A stretch of 64,000 bases of DNA, from NCBI RefSeq assembly GCF_001625215.2, contig NC_030384.2:38102390-38166389 (forward strand), given 5' to 3'. Shown piece by piece: positions 34,199 through 47,758 of the stretch. Origin of the DNA: Daucus carota subsp. sativus (taxonomy: Eukaryota > Streptophyta > Magnoliopsida > Apiales > Apiaceae). The notes beneath the pieces are model-generated. The model was given only the letters and a program-made list of their open reading frames with translations. It made no database searches and had not been told where the DNA came from. Every line of letters starts with the position of its first letter. The first letter of the stretch is position 1. The translations under genes and the position numbers were made by a program.

Positions 34199-37100
34199 AT
34201 GCCCAGATGGAGAAACATGCTGCTGTTGAAGAGTTCTATGTTGGAATCAACAATTACACCACCCCCATCTCTCACTTTTGCTTCTTTTTTTCATTCCACA
34301 CCAATTTCTTGTGAGAAATGGAGGAACAAATGGGACCCTGTAAGTTCTTGTTTGTGAAACTTTTGAGTAATCTTTAATAGAAAAAGGGGCCTTTTTTATT
34401 TGTATGATTGATTTCATCTCCAATTTATAGGTATTCACAATGTTATATACTCTAAAGTTTGCATTTTTATGCTTTTAGTTCACTGGTTTCTGGGCTTGTT
34501 GCAAATTTTATTGTATTTATAGTTTTGCTATTGGAATTATGATTATGTTTGTTGAAGTAGTTTCTTGTATCAAGCTGATTTGTACAAACAGAACAATATA
34601 TGGTTTAGCAAAATATGTTGTTAGCAACCGATAATGTGACAAAACGGCAACTGACGATGTAAATAATTACTTGCATTTGTTGTCTGAAGTTACGGAAGGA
34701 TCACATGAAGTTTAAGCGATTTTATGATCTTTGTCCCAATATATCTCAATCTTCAATCTTTCCACATTGAGATTGAGTTGCATTTATTCTGTTAACTGAT
34801 TGAATTATCTTGATGCTAAGGATCACCACTAGCAATGACCTAATCACTACTATCAATTCTTGCTTGTTGCAAACGAAAGAATATTATACTGACATTACCT
34901 TTAACTTTAATATAACAAGGCCTATAGCATTGATATCAACATAATTACATGGATATAGTAATTCTATGAAACTTCCTGTGTCACTGTTTAGGTTTTTGAC
35001 AACTTTAAAAGCTTTCAAAATTTTATTTTATCATTAAAAGTTACTAGTCGTCTCTTTGATCCAATTAAATATTATCGACAAGGTCAGCATGAATAAAGAC
35101 GGTTTTCATATGCATTTAATTGGTGGGGAAAATAATGCAAGTAGCATTCTTATTGTTCGTTATAGCATTAAGAGAGCAGCATGCACAAAATTAGGAAATT
35201 TATTTTGGTTCAATGGTTTGGCTATTAACTAGGCCTGATACTTATTGATTGTATTATTAGCTTTCAATTCCCTACAGAAATCCACTTGAATGTAATAATA
35301 GTGCATCTTAGAGGGTGATTGGCTTGTTCTTGAATCCCATAAGAATATTGAACTGTTCTTTTCCAGTTCCTTAGATCCATGAAATGCGTGACATTTTGAA
35401 TGATAATAAAACTATCCTAATGCATCAGTAAAATACTTGTATTGTTTTCTTTAGACACAATCAATACAAATTGTTTTACCTCTGAATTGAGTTAAAATGT
35501 GCTTGCAGGATTCGAATGGTCAACAACCTTCAAAGGTACACATATAAAGTTTAGTTCTATTTGTACTTTATATATCATCAAAGATATTCTATTTGTTGCT
35601 TTTTATTTACATTTGTAAGATACGGTGTGAAAGTGAGTAAGAAGAAAAGATTACTTCTGTAAATACTCAAGGAAATGGTCTTCTATAACTCTTCCCACCA
35701 TTAAGAACCTGCGGAAGGACTGATGGAACATTAGTAGAATGTCTTTTACAATGCTCTTATTAGAATTACATATCCTTGAGATATTGAACCTAGGACGTGC
35801 TCAATTCGCAAATTCCCTAAACTTCAGCTGTTTTTCTTCTTTTACCTTCGAAGCTTCCGCATATCGGTTTGTATAGACATGTGGTGATGCCACCGCGAAT
35901 TGGCATAGAAGACAACAGTTAAGTGCCTGATTCTCATTAAACTGAGAACCTTATAATTTTAGTATTTTACTGTATGGAGTAGCTCCTACTTCTCTTCTTT
36001 ACCTTCGAATCTTCCGCATATTGCTTTGTATAGACATGTGGTGATGCCACTGAGAATTGGCATAGAAGACAACAGTTAGGTACCTGATTCTCATTAAACT
36101 GAGAACCTTATGAATTTTAGTAATTTACTGTGTGGAGTAGCTCCCACTTCTTCCCTACCAAATTGCTAATTGTTCAATTTTTACCTCCTTCCTCCCTCTT
36201 AATAAAAAAAAAAAATTGTGAATTCTTTAATCTAAGATTTAAAAACTGTTTCATAAATCATACATCTGAAACTCTGTCATCCTCTCCATTCTTTTTTAAA
36301 ACTTTATAATAGCATCTTTTCTTTTTATCATGGCTGCTGAGTGCTGATGGCTTTGTTTTCCTTTAAAATAGAACACATTTAAATTTTGTAGAAGAAGTAA
36401 GAACACATTCCAGTGAAAGTATGTTAGAGAACATTAGTACAGAACTAGAACAGTGGTGAAATGTTGAGAACAATAGTTCAGAACTAGACTAAATAGCAAC
36501 TAAACTTTCTAATAGTATGAAATGACGAATAAAAAGCTTCCTTGAATGTGTTTTTTCTGTTCAACTATCATAAACACTGATAAGTTCCTGTTTGTCCTGT
36601 AATATATTAAAGTACATTTAAGTTTCTTTTCTCTCTTGTGTCATTTAATTGCGTCTTTAAGTTACTTATTGTATTGTTTTCTTATGTATTTGAACTGTTT
36701 CATTTATTAAACTTTCTAATAAGTTTCCTTGAATTTGAAAATAATATAGTCGTACATTAGATATGAAACACGTCAAAAGCGAGCTGATGCAAAGAAAGCC
36801 CTGAGGAATCTCCTCTATCATAATGGTTCGTGCAAGACAACATATGAGGTATACAGTTCTATAATTAAATTATTATTTTTTCTAAAATAATGTTTTTGTT
36901 GTACTTGAATCTCATAGTTATCCGATTCATGTAAATCTCGTTAATAGCGTTACTTATCTCATAAGTACTTAGAGTTGATTGTGACATACATTCACACGGC
37001 AAATGTCATTTCTATGTGGTTCTTCAATTTTGGTGTATTAGCAAATGAAAAGGAAAGAGATAAGGTTTTAGGGGAAAAAACATAAGCCGCTTGTAGGGGT

Positions 37101-40100
37101 TAAACTGATTTTTTTTTCTTTAATTTCTGCTAAAGGTGGCATACTAGCTCACCTACATACTTAGCTAGGATTTGCAGATACGATGCTGTTATTCAGTCAC
37201 TGCTTTTTGTTTAAATGTTTGAAGGCCTTTAATTTCGTACAATCGTTCCCTCTATTTTTTCAATTTCACTTGCATATTTATGATGATTACTAATTTACTA
37301 TGTCTCTATCTCTAAGTACTCTAAGTCGTGCTGCATGTCGACTGTTATGATGATGGTACTGATGTCAAATAATTATAACAATTTTTCTATATGTAGTTAT
37401 ATGCATTATACTAGTCAGTGTTGGCTTGATGAATCTTTTTGACCTGCACTGCTTTATAAAGGGAAAATGTAAGCTATGTACATGTGTAATACAGTTGAAG
37501 CTGGATTAAGTAATAATTGACAAAGCAATATTTTTTTTCTGGCCCCAACATAATGTAGGTAGTGTATTTTTTCTCTTGATAAAGTAATATTTTTCATTGG
37601 TCCCAACGTTATTACTTAAAGAGGTTTAACTGTACATTTTTTCAGACAAAGTCTCAAAATATTTTCGTATCCTAGCGGCTGAGCAATTGAGATTACTGGA
37701 CACCCATAGTTTATGTAAGCTCTAGTTATTTAACTGGTAGCACAAATTCCAGTTATTTAGGCACCACTTGACATGGGATCTTTTCCTCCAAAATTTTACT
37801 AATCTTTTTAACTTGTAGCAATGGCGATATTTGAGCTGTGCTCTCACTTTCTGTTATGCTCACATTAAGCGTCTGCAAGTGCTAATATAGAGAATAGCCT
37901 ATAGGCAACTCTATATACTGCGAAAACCAAAAATGCAGATAGTTATTGAATACCAGTGCACTCAATGTTTATACTTTGAGCTTCATTTGTATCTTGGAAT
38001 CAAATTTTGTTTATTTTTTAATGGTCTACTTGCTTCAGTCGTAACATGAATTGAATACCTACGTAGTCTGTATTTTGTTTGTAGTACAGTTTTTAGAGTT
38101 GTTGAGCCACATATAAATGTTCTTTTGGTCGTTTGAAGTCTTCTGTTCGTATGCATATTTTGGTGAAAATGAATTAAGCTAAAAGCACTATGTTTGATCT
38201 TTTGTCATATGAAGCCGTCATCTTATTTGGTATCTCCATTTCAGTAAGGTTTCCATGTCGGTAATACTTTTTTTATTTAATAAGACGCTGTATTTACCTT
38301 CTGTTCAGGATGTGCATAGTAAATTCGAAACTACAAATATTTGGGGCCAAGGGAAAAGAGATCGGTCTAATAGTTCAAAGAAAAAAGGAAGATCAAAGTC
38401 TTCTGCACATGCTTCTAAAGCTCATGACCACAAGAAGAAGTGTTAGTTTATTTTCGTTTATATATGATTTCTTTACATCTTGTATATATTTGTGCAAGCT
38501 ACTTTATATATAATGTCACGCAGTTATCTTAGTATAATTTGGTTCAGTATCTTCTCTATCCATTCCTTTCTTTTCAGTATAATGTGGTACATTGACCTTG
38601 TCTACATGACATGTACTATTGATTACTATCTGTTAGCATTGAAGGGTAACTGGGCTTATGTGAATATGACTCAATCACATGTAAATTGGTTAAGCTCCAG
38701 ATTACTTGCAGATTATATATTGTTTAATAGTGTTTTAGTGAAATAAGATGTTTGTCACAAGTAGAAGAAATGTTTTTATAAAGTACAGAGAGTATAGACT
38801 CCATCATAACCTAAAGTTAGGAAATATCATAATTAATGTAAAATATCAGTTAAGACTTTGGTTGAGTTTCTTTAGTCTTGTAACTATTGCTAGTAGTAAT
38901 ATCAAGGACAGTTTCTGTAAGAATGTATACTTTAGCTATCAGCTTCAGAGTTCGATTGAGTACCTTGGTTCGTGAGTAATAGTAGTATTTTTTTGCTTCT
39001 GCAAAACTCTTGTGCACTTGTATTATGAGCTCAACTTTTACAAGTTTGCTGAGCAGATATGACAAATACCTGGCTTGTTTGGGAAGTTTGAATTCATCTA
39101 AAATTCTGGATCTGGACAAAATGACATGTTTGGATAATTAAAAGGGATTTGGATTTTAATTTAATTCAATTCCAAGTCGTCAAATTCAAGCTTATATATG
39201 AGAATTTGAGATGACAATTCAAATCATGTCATTTGAATTGAATTTCATATTACCAAACACAATCTTCATAAATTCTTAGGTCATATTTTATTGCTCTATA
39301 CTTGCGAATATGCAATGAGGGCAAGACTGAAATCTGCATGGTGTTTGAACTAGACGAAAATCAGGTGACAAAATAAAAATGTATACTGCAATAGAATATT
39401 CACTGTACCTCTAATTCCTAAGGACGTTACAGTGTCATTACATGTCTAAACATTTTGATTATTTAGGAGTGTTGGATTATACAAAAGAGCACACATGCAA
39501 GAAAGTAGAATGAAAATGGAATGATCAATTATGAAAGAAGAATGAATAGTTAATTTGAACTTTTTTTTATTTTTAAACTGATTTTGGTAATTTGGTTAAT
39601 CAAACTTAGAAGCAAAAGACGCAAGGCACTTGTGATAGGGATCAAGAAGAACTTGTTAAATGGTCTCTACTATTTGAAGTATAAGATTGGTGATAGTCTG
39701 ATAGATCATAGATGCCATAGACTCATACTATCGGCTAATTTTATGATAGCTTTCTGATTCTATTAGTCTTTACTTGGTGTGGCAGATCAATCTAGTAGAA
39801 ATAACCCATTTGAAGATTATGATGGATATTCTGAGCCAATCTTTCAAGCAACTTTTGGGGGTAGATGCTATACTTGGTCCTACAGGATGGAGGGAGAATC
39901 TTCTTTCCGAAGATCATCATCTGGATTTGAGTGGAGAGAGCACTCACAACGGACCAACAGTAATAGAGAATGGGATGATGCACATGAAACATGTTCTGAA
40001 AGAGAATCATGTTTTCCAGGTTCATCATCTGATAGAACAATACTTGGTCTGCCTATTAGTGGTCCTTTGAAAATTGAAGATGTCAAAACTGCGTGAGTGT

Positions 40101-41802
40101 TTTCTTCTTCTGTTCTTGTGATTATAAATCTAAGGATGATATTGTTATCAAAGAAGGTTTTTAAAATTTTAAATTTATAAAAAAAGTAAATTTGATTACC
40201 AAACAGTGTTTAAAAACTTGTAACACTTGATTATGATATCTGAGCACAATTCTTTTCGCAGTTTCCGCTTGTCCGCTTTGAAATGGCATCCAGATAGGCA
40301 TCAAGGCCCTACTCAGGTTTGCCCATAACCTTTTCCTCCTAAATGGTATATGTATGCTTTACTAAGGTGTTCAATTTGATGAAGCAACCTGATTGCATGT
40401 TATTTATTATTACTATTATTAATTTATTATCATCCAGATATATACTTGCAATAACGTCTAGGTCATGCTTGAAATAAAACCCTACCCTGAAAGACTATTG
40501 AATTTGTCCGCTACAAACACTTGCAAGACCCTTGGACTGGATGGAGTCCACCAAAAGTTGATCCTCACCGCCTCTCAGTGAGCTGATTCGTTTTGTAGTG
40601 TTCATGTAGGATGTAAGGATTAAAAGTAGTCCCCTCCCTGGTGGTTTTCCAGAACTGGTACCACATTGTTTTTATTGCGCATATAGTATTCTATTAAAGA
40701 AAGAAAAACTATGAATAGTTTGGTTGTTGAAGGATGACCATGTAGAATGAAATATAGGCAGAAGCATGACCATTGTTTTGTTAGTCCCATTCCAACTTTC
40801 AGCTGTATGAAAATGCAGTACCAGACCTGAGGAGTTACCAGCTCGTTTTATTTTAGTTGTATACAATAAGATCGATGGCGATTTAGGAAATTATTGGAAG
40901 GTGATAAAATAATAATGGTCACACTAACCAAGTCATTTTTTGAAACAAAAGTTAAAGCCATGCATTAGAGAAGAAAAAAAACTACTAATTTACAAATAGG
41001 TTGCCAAAAACAAATTATAGGTCAAATTGCCTGGTAGTTTAGGAGTATGTCTTAATCAAATAAGTTACTACAAAGATACATTAGACTGTTGTATTTTGTA
41101 TATATATACATATAAAGAAACATCAGCGCACATTATATGCAATTTAATCATATTTTTTTTGAATATATTAGCTCTAAGCACCCAAAATAAAACAAGTCGC
41201 AACCATTATCTTACCTATTAATCTTAGTACATGTACAACTGGTGGGCTTTGATGATTATTTGCTCTTATTATGGAATTTGTGGGGTTTTAAATTTACCAA
41301 CATATTTAAACTTTATAATTAGGACATGGATTTGGTCCAGTTGATGTTTATCGCATTTTGGTAGTTAAGGAGCTTAGCCCTGCATGTTCTTGCCATTTCA
41401 GTGAACTTGGACATAAAGTTCAAATTTTCAAGTGTAAAAGCTAATAATAATTATTGAATAATGAATCCCTATAACGCTAAAAAAATTATTCAATCTTATG
41501 AAAAATAGTTTGGTGAAATCTCTTAACTAATTTAATTTGCTTGTTTAGTATACCTATGTTATATTATTTTGTTTACTCAAGGTTGTGTAGTAAAACTATC
41601 TATACTACTACTGTAGTATCTGGGACTAGTTCCACTTAATCAGTTAATGACATTACAAACTTTAAGTTTGTTCCATCTTCAAAGATACTGTATCCTCTTT
41701 TCTTCTGTTAAGAGTGCCATTTTACAGGCAGTAGCAGAAGAGAAATTCAAACATTGTGCCGAAGCATATGAATCACTGTGCAAAGCGCTGGCCTCGGCTT
41801 AA
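34199..41802 (+). CDS. protein with C-terminal J domain (DnaJ-like)
   Basis: Seven exons: 34199-34339, 35509-35535, 36750-36848, 38309-38441, 39786-40092, 40262-40316 and 41728-41802; phases agree at every junction; 278 residues. The N-terminus (MPRWRNMLLLKSSMLES, later FASFFHSTPISCEKWRNKW) looks like a mitochondrial or plastid targeting region. Next come a basic helix (YIRYETRQKRADAKKALRNL), a Lys/Ser/His-rich linker and a middle region starting NPFEDYDGYSEPI. The last 65 residues are a J domain: TILGLPISGPLKIEDVKTAF, the HPD triad at 245-247 (ALKWHPDRHQG), and EEKFKHCAEAYESLCKAL. J domains stimulate the ATPase of Hsp70 partners, so this is a predicted organellar co-chaperone; partner and compartment are inferred. 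A short upstream ORF starts at 34168 and stops at the ATG. Intron 2 contains a 157-bp tandem duplication. Confidence 0.86.
35836..36152. repeat. 157-bp tandem duplication in intron 2 of the J-domain gene
   Basis: accttcgaNNcttccgcata occurs at 35844 and 36001, followed in both copies by gacatgtggtgatgccac, gaattggcatagaagacaac and ggagtagctcc. Copies differ at about one base in fifteen. Confidence 0.85.
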
Positions 41803-43401
41803 GCATTGAGGCATTTTCTCCAACCAACCGTGGCGTTTCTCAAATTTTGTAATCTTTTTCTCATTTCTCGATTTCTGTTATCTCCTTTCTCCAATCTACC
41901 TTTGGGTTTCTCACTTAAATTAGTACAACAAAAGAACTTATATGTATAGCATTCTGAAGGCACAAAGCATATTTGTGAGCACAGCTTCATTTTAGTGTCT
42001 AGTTGAACAATACAGTAGTTGAATAAGAGGAGGATCTTTTAAAGAGGTTGTCTCAGACATGTTAACTCCATGGAGCTTATACTGAACAAGCTGCTTAGCT
42101 ATGGTTACATATGTTTGTCATTTACACAGCCTACACGGAAGGCTAACGTGTGTACCAGTACTGAGTCTGTTAGTTGTAGGAAGTCTCTTAAGAATAGTGA
42201 CCTAAAGATCAAATCAATGCTGTCAAATGGATATGAAATTACTCTAGTCCGGCAACAATAAAATATATTTTGACCCAAAAGTTGACAAAAGTGAACATAA
42301 ACGAATCGTTATGCACACAAATATAACCCAGCAAATTTAATCCACAAACAAGTTTTGATTCGACCGGAAAAATAAAAAACGTGAAGACATTTTCCAGCAA
42401 GACATCGAAACTTGATCAAAAATCACGAAACAAGCATTTACCAATCTTAAATTACAAGACTATAATCATACATCAACAGAACATATTAACACACAATCAA
42501 AACTAAAAACCCTGAAATTGATTTAGGAACCTAAAAATTAAATTTGCGACTACTTTTCGCACAAATTGATAGTCGAAGTGAGAATACAACTCGAGAGCTT
42601 CAAATCGGTTACTTTAACTCTTGATTTGGATAACACTGACGCATTCAAACGACTAATTAATCTTCAAGAACACCAAAAACAAAATCTAGAGAATTTTTTT
42701 TTAATTTTCTTGGTTGTCAAAAATTTTAACAGATATCACATTGTAGAGGATAAATAGACGATTTTAAAACAACTTGAATTACTTGATTTTGTTAAAAAAA
42801 ACAGATATGATATTCGAATTTCAATTTATCAAAAAATTCAACAATGGTAGGATCGTCTAGCCGCCTTTCTCCTCTCCTCTGTTAGGCTTTGTCCATTTTC
42901 AAGTAAATCGAGGGGCTTCCACTAATTTCTCCGGTGGAAAGCCTCAACCCCTTCATTATCTTTTACCCTCGTTAATTTTCTCTCAATAAAATCCAATCTT
43001 TTGGATGTTTGGGTGTCTCTCCTCTTGGAGTGTGTGTTTTGTCTCTCCTTTTAGAGTGTTTTGTAATGTTTTGTTTAGTTATGATTGGGTTTATATAGTG
43101 TTGGATTGGTTGAGAACGAATTTATTGATAATTTTGTTGATCTACAAAGACTGTATCGAATCTGGAATCGTGGTGATTATTGCAAGAGCTAACCTTTCAC
43201 GACCAAAGATTATTCATCCTTCACGGATTTACACTTTCGGCATGTTTATAGCTGGTATCCGGCATGTAGATAGTTGGGAGTCTTCGTCAGATCTATAGCT
43301 GGTGTCCGGCAATATCGATAGTTGTGGTGCCGCTTCTTCCATCTCAATTTATGTGATTGGTGTTTCTGAACATTGGGTTAACAATGGCTTTATGTGATAT
43401 G

Positions 43402-43494
43402 ATCAATTGCGATGTTACTATTTTCAGAGATGTTGGTGCAATTTGGATCGCTTGGGATGTCTTTGATTGCGTTTTTGGCTTCAAAAAATTTTAA
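43402..43494 (+). pseudogene. RNase H-like fragment of a retroelement
   Basis: The frame INCDVTIFRDVGAIWIAWDV (then FDCVFGF, then stop) recalls the first strand of the RNase H-like domain at the end of plant non-LTR retrotransposons, where an INCDAA(I/V)F-type motif is usual. Only this short stretch is preserved, so the call rests on one motif. Confidence 0.3.
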
Positions 43495-44809
43495 ATTCTA
43501 TGTGTTAAACGATCAAGAAACAAATTATTTATTGTTTTTAGTGTATTTGTTTTACCACCTGGTTGTATCAACAGACAACAGTTCGGAGTTTGTCCCAGCG
43601 GTATTATATTCAAGTTTAATGAAATTTTCTTACATTTGTCAACAAAAAAAATTTAATAATGGTGAAAATGAGTTTTAGGAAGAAGGTGAATATAAAAAGA
43701 CTGAAATATCCTCCCAAAAAAAATAACAGAATTAGTTTGAGTTGGCGGAAATACATGGATTACAAAAATATTTGAAGTACATGTACACAAAATTACCCTC
43801 ACATCTATTTTCAAATACGTGTATATAGAATTCGCACTTTCCTTTACAAAACAAAATTGGTCATATGAGTCCAAGCTAAAACTAGTATAACTGCTTTATC
43901 TTTTAAATTCTGCATAATGTACCAGTAATTTCCGATATTTCAATTATCAAAACAAAAATTCCGATATAACCAAATGTGCTTGGTACATTATGCTGCTTGG
44001 TGTTGCAGCTATCTCCAAAGGAGAATGGTTTAAATTTTGCCAAAAATAATTGAGGAGCGTTTAATGATTCAAAAACAAAATTTTGCTAGTTGTGGTAATT
44101 TCTATCTATTCGAAGCTAATTGTCCTAGGCTTTATGGCACCTTTTGCTGTAATGTAAAGATGCAGCCGCCTGCAGAGGATTGTGATCGATTGTGATGCTT
44201 GTTATGCACAAGCTAGTTTCCTGATTTGAATTCTTTTTCTACCGTAACACATCAATTATAGTAGCCTAAGTGTTTGCTCTTTTTTCTCCTAAACTCCATT
44301 TTCTGTTTTGTTTTCTTCATCTATATGACTGTCTACTCTTTTTTCTAGAGGAAGATTACTCCTTGTATTCTTTTTGAAAAGCATCATTGATGTCTAAATA
44401 GCAAGTAAGACCAGAAAAAATCTCAGCCATTATGCAAACTAATGTTTCTTTCTTCCTTTAATTGTATTGTATATGTAGACCCCAACGAAAAATATGAGCA
44501 AATAATGGTTTTTAGGCAATGTTTTTTCATTTTATGCCAAAAACTCTTGTATCAACACTTGAAATGTTGTCAATTTTGCAATTATATATGACAAAAAAAA
44601 ATTGTATGTAATATAAAATATACTTGATACAGAAAATGGAAAACATGAGCAGTGATCCCGCACTTGTACGTTTGATTTGATTCCCACCATCCTGTTATTT
44701 TCACAGTCATCACAGAAAAGAGCAAGGCTTAGGATTTTACAAGTTGATCACTTACGAATAGTATCATAATCATCTATATAAGAAACTGGTTGATCGTAAA
44801 TAGATCTGT

Positions 44810-45030
44810 ATTTGAATATAATGTAACAGTAACGAGTAGAGCTAAAAGTTTTAATAATATGTAACGGTAACAAGAATGACTAAATTAGTTTGAATATAAT
44901 GAAACGGTAACGAGTATGACTAAATTTGTTTGAATATAATACAACGGTAACTAAGTTAGTTTGAATATAATGAAACGGTAACGAGTATGACTAAATTTGT
45001 TTGAATATAATACAACGGTAACGAGTATAT
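44810..45030. repeat. short tandem repeat array
   Basis: Five or six copies of a unit built on gtttgaatataatgaaacgg then taacgagtatgactaaatt, unit about 45-50 bases with two alternating variants (gaaacgg and acaacgg). Confidence 0.8.
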
Positions 45031-45063
45031 ATTCAAAAGCATTTAAAGATTTATTAATTATTA

Positions 45064-45843
45064 GGGCAAACCCAGCAGTGATCCAAAGATCCAAATTTGG
45101 GGCAGATTATCCCAAATTCTCTTCCAGCAGTGATCCAAAAAGTGATCCAAATTTGGATCAGTGAATAGTACTGATCCAAATTTGGATCACCACTGTTCAC
45201 TGATCGAAATTTGGATCACCTACTTTATTATAAAATAATGATTATTTCTATATTTTTTGTTTATCAGACTTAAAATTATTTTGTGATTATTAATATTTAA
45301 TTAATAATAGTTTATAATTAATAATTAATAAAATTAATGTTTTAGTAAATACTTAGAATAATAGAAAAGCAAATTTCATTGAAATTAAAAAAGAGTACAT
45401 TACATGCATAAAATAGAAAATACATAAAATGCATAAAATAAAATTACAATACCAGGAAATGACTAAAAACAGTACAATAAATATAATTTTGATTTAGTCG
45501 AACATATTATTTCTGTTTGCTCCGAGATAATCAAAATATTGTCCGTAACTATTCATATCATTTGAGATCCTTGAGTTTCATCTTCATTTCCTTGATTTTG
45601 AGATATTTTGATCTATGTTCATAAAATAATTAATTAAATATGATATAAGTAGTTAATAATGAATAAAAATTAAATTTAAGATTATATAGTTTAATATAAA
45701 ATTTATGTCATATAATATACAAAAAGTAATTTGGATCAGAATTTGGATCACGCTGCTGGAGTTGATCAGAAATTTAGATCAGAATTTGGATCAGTTGGTG
45801 ATCCAAATTTGGATTTTTGGATCACAAACTGCTGGAGATGGCC
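45064..45843. mobile_element. Tourist-like (PIF/Harbinger) MITE
   Basis: 780 bp flanked by TTA on both sides (45061-45063 and 45844-45846). Ends are gggcaaacccagcag and ctgctggagatggcc, imperfect inverted repeats. Many palindromic copies of gatccaaatttggatc lie near both ends. TTA target duplication and end structure fit non-autonomous PIF/Harbinger elements. Confidence 0.7.
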
Positions 45844-46159
45844 TTAGGGAAAATAGATTTTTTGTCACCTAACTTATTGTTTATTTAAAAACTTACCACT
45901 AAACTACAATTTTTTTTTTCTTTTTGTCACTAATTTATCATTTACAATCAATTGTCAAGTAAAACTGAGTCAAGTGATACTATATGTATTTTTGTGGAGT
46001 TCAACCACCTAGATATCATATAAACTTAAATCAAGTTTAAGAAATTCTATAACTGTTTATTGTCTATTTTTGTTATAATATTCGTCCTTATTCTTATGTA
46101 ATAGTATAAATAATTGCAGATGACATCTAACCTTGATTTTTATAAAACAATCAATATAC

Positions 46160-47758
46160 TTATATAAAGGAGAAGCGAGGGGCGTGTATGTGGCGCCTCT
46201 CACATCGCTCCATTCTGTTTTTCTAATTTTTTAGAATTTTTGGATGTAAAATATCAAAAATTAGAATTATCTTTTTTAGTTTCGGGTGTATTAGAAGCAA
46301 GTTTCAGAATCTGATTTTTTCTAATTTTCTGGAATTTTTTTTTGGAATTTTTGGATGAAAAATATCAAAAATTAGACCTTTCTTTTTTAGTTTCGGATAT
46401 ATTAGAAGCAAGTTTCAGAATCTGATTTTGTTTCAGATTATTTATGGAATATAGTAACTTGAAAATTTTAATCTGATTTTGTTTCTATATAAAGGAGAAG
46501 CGATAGAATTACCTTTTTTTAGTTTCGGATATATTAGAAGAAAGTTTCAGAATTTAATTTTGTTTCAGTGAAATATAGTAGTTTTAAAGTTTTAATCTGA
46601 TTTCGTTTCTATATAATGGAGAAGCGAGGGGCGTGTAGGTGGCGCCTCTTACATCGCTCCGTTATATTTTTCTAATTTTTTAGAATTTTCGGATGAAAAA
46701 TATCAAAAATTAGAACTACCTTTTTTACTTTCGGATATTTCAGAATCTGATTTTGTTTCAGATTATTTATGGAATATAACAGTTTGAAAGTTTTAATCTG
46801 ATTTTGTTTCACGTTATTTAATTATGGGAAAGAGTAGCACACAAGTCTCTCTGCACCTATAAATACCCGTATAGGTTGTAGGGTTTTGCATCATCTAAAC
46901 ACAACCTACTCTCTCTCAATATCGCAACCCTACCTCTCTCTGGTGATAGTTCTCTTGCTCAATTTCTAACTCGGTGGTGCCGTTCTTCTACAACGATAAG
47001 TGAAGGCTATTTATAAGGTATTAAAAAAAATTAAAGGTTGATGCAAGGAAAGGTAGTTATAAACCGCTATGTGGGAGTCGACAAATCCAAACACGGGAGA
47101 AGAATATAATCTTGACATGATATTGATGGATGATATCAATAAATTAACTATTAGTGATGTATGTTTGTTGGTTATTTTTTTATAATATTTGTTTTGTTCA
47201 TTGGACATGTTTGTTGTTGTTAATTTTTTTTATGATTTACTTTGTATACAAGAAAATATTATTCATGCATTATCTGTTTGCTCCGTTCAAGCAACTTTTA
47301 AATAATGGCTGTTTATACAGTATTAAAAAATAAAGGTTGTTATACGTAAGGGTAGTTATAGACCGCTATCTCACGGATTTAAGTTAGATGTTTTTGTGCA
47401 CAATCAATCGAAAAAAATTGGAAGAATGTGACAATATAAGAACATGATTACTTTTCAAAAAAGAAACACAAATAAAATTAAGATTCGTTGTGTTTTAAAT
47501 TGTTAGTTACGTGTAGAAATTTATTTTCAAGTTTTCACCATGAATTATAGTCCAAATTTTGCAATTTTATATATTAGTATTGGTATTACATCAAGATTTT
47601 TATAATATAAAATTGATTTCATCCTACAAATATTAATTTTTAATCATTAATATATTTTTTATAGACAGTCACAAAATTATTGTACTCTACAAATATTAAT
47701 ATTGAAATCATTAATTATAATTTTTATAAGCCGCCGCAACGCGCGGCTTCTCAACTAG
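46160..47758 (+). mobile_element. non-autonomous Helitron inserted in the TIR element
   Basis: The 3' end is diagnostic: a 7-bp-stem hairpin (aagccgc ... gcggctt, 47728-47749) followed by a short spacer and CTAG at 47755-47758, then T. The 5' part has a block beginning (t/c)tatataaaggagaagcga that occurs three times (about 46160, 46486 and 46606), so the 5' end has been internally repeated. A TATA-containing, promoter-like stretch (ctataaatacc at 46857) and an RPA-like fragment lie inside. Confidence 0.65.
47046..47165 (+). pseudogene. RPA1-like/DUF223 OB-fold fragment inside the Helitron
   Basis: Frame 47063-47160 reads TAMWESTNPNTGEEYNLDMI then LMDD, which is the N-terminal OB-fold pattern of plant RPA1-like/DUF223 proteins; the residues before it (KVVINRY) are in another frame, so a frameshift is present, and the protein is lost beyond it. 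A partial second copy of the surrounding sequence begins near 47308. Confidence 0.5.

Noticed and set aside
42566-42757. A 63-codon frame (VRIQLESFKSVTLTLDL...)
   Set aside because: Short, no splice or promoter context and no recognisable family; likely chance or an old retroelement scrap.
44810-45030. Possible CRISPR-like regularly spaced repeats
   Set aside because: Units are contiguous tandem repeats without unique spacers, and the context is a plant genome.
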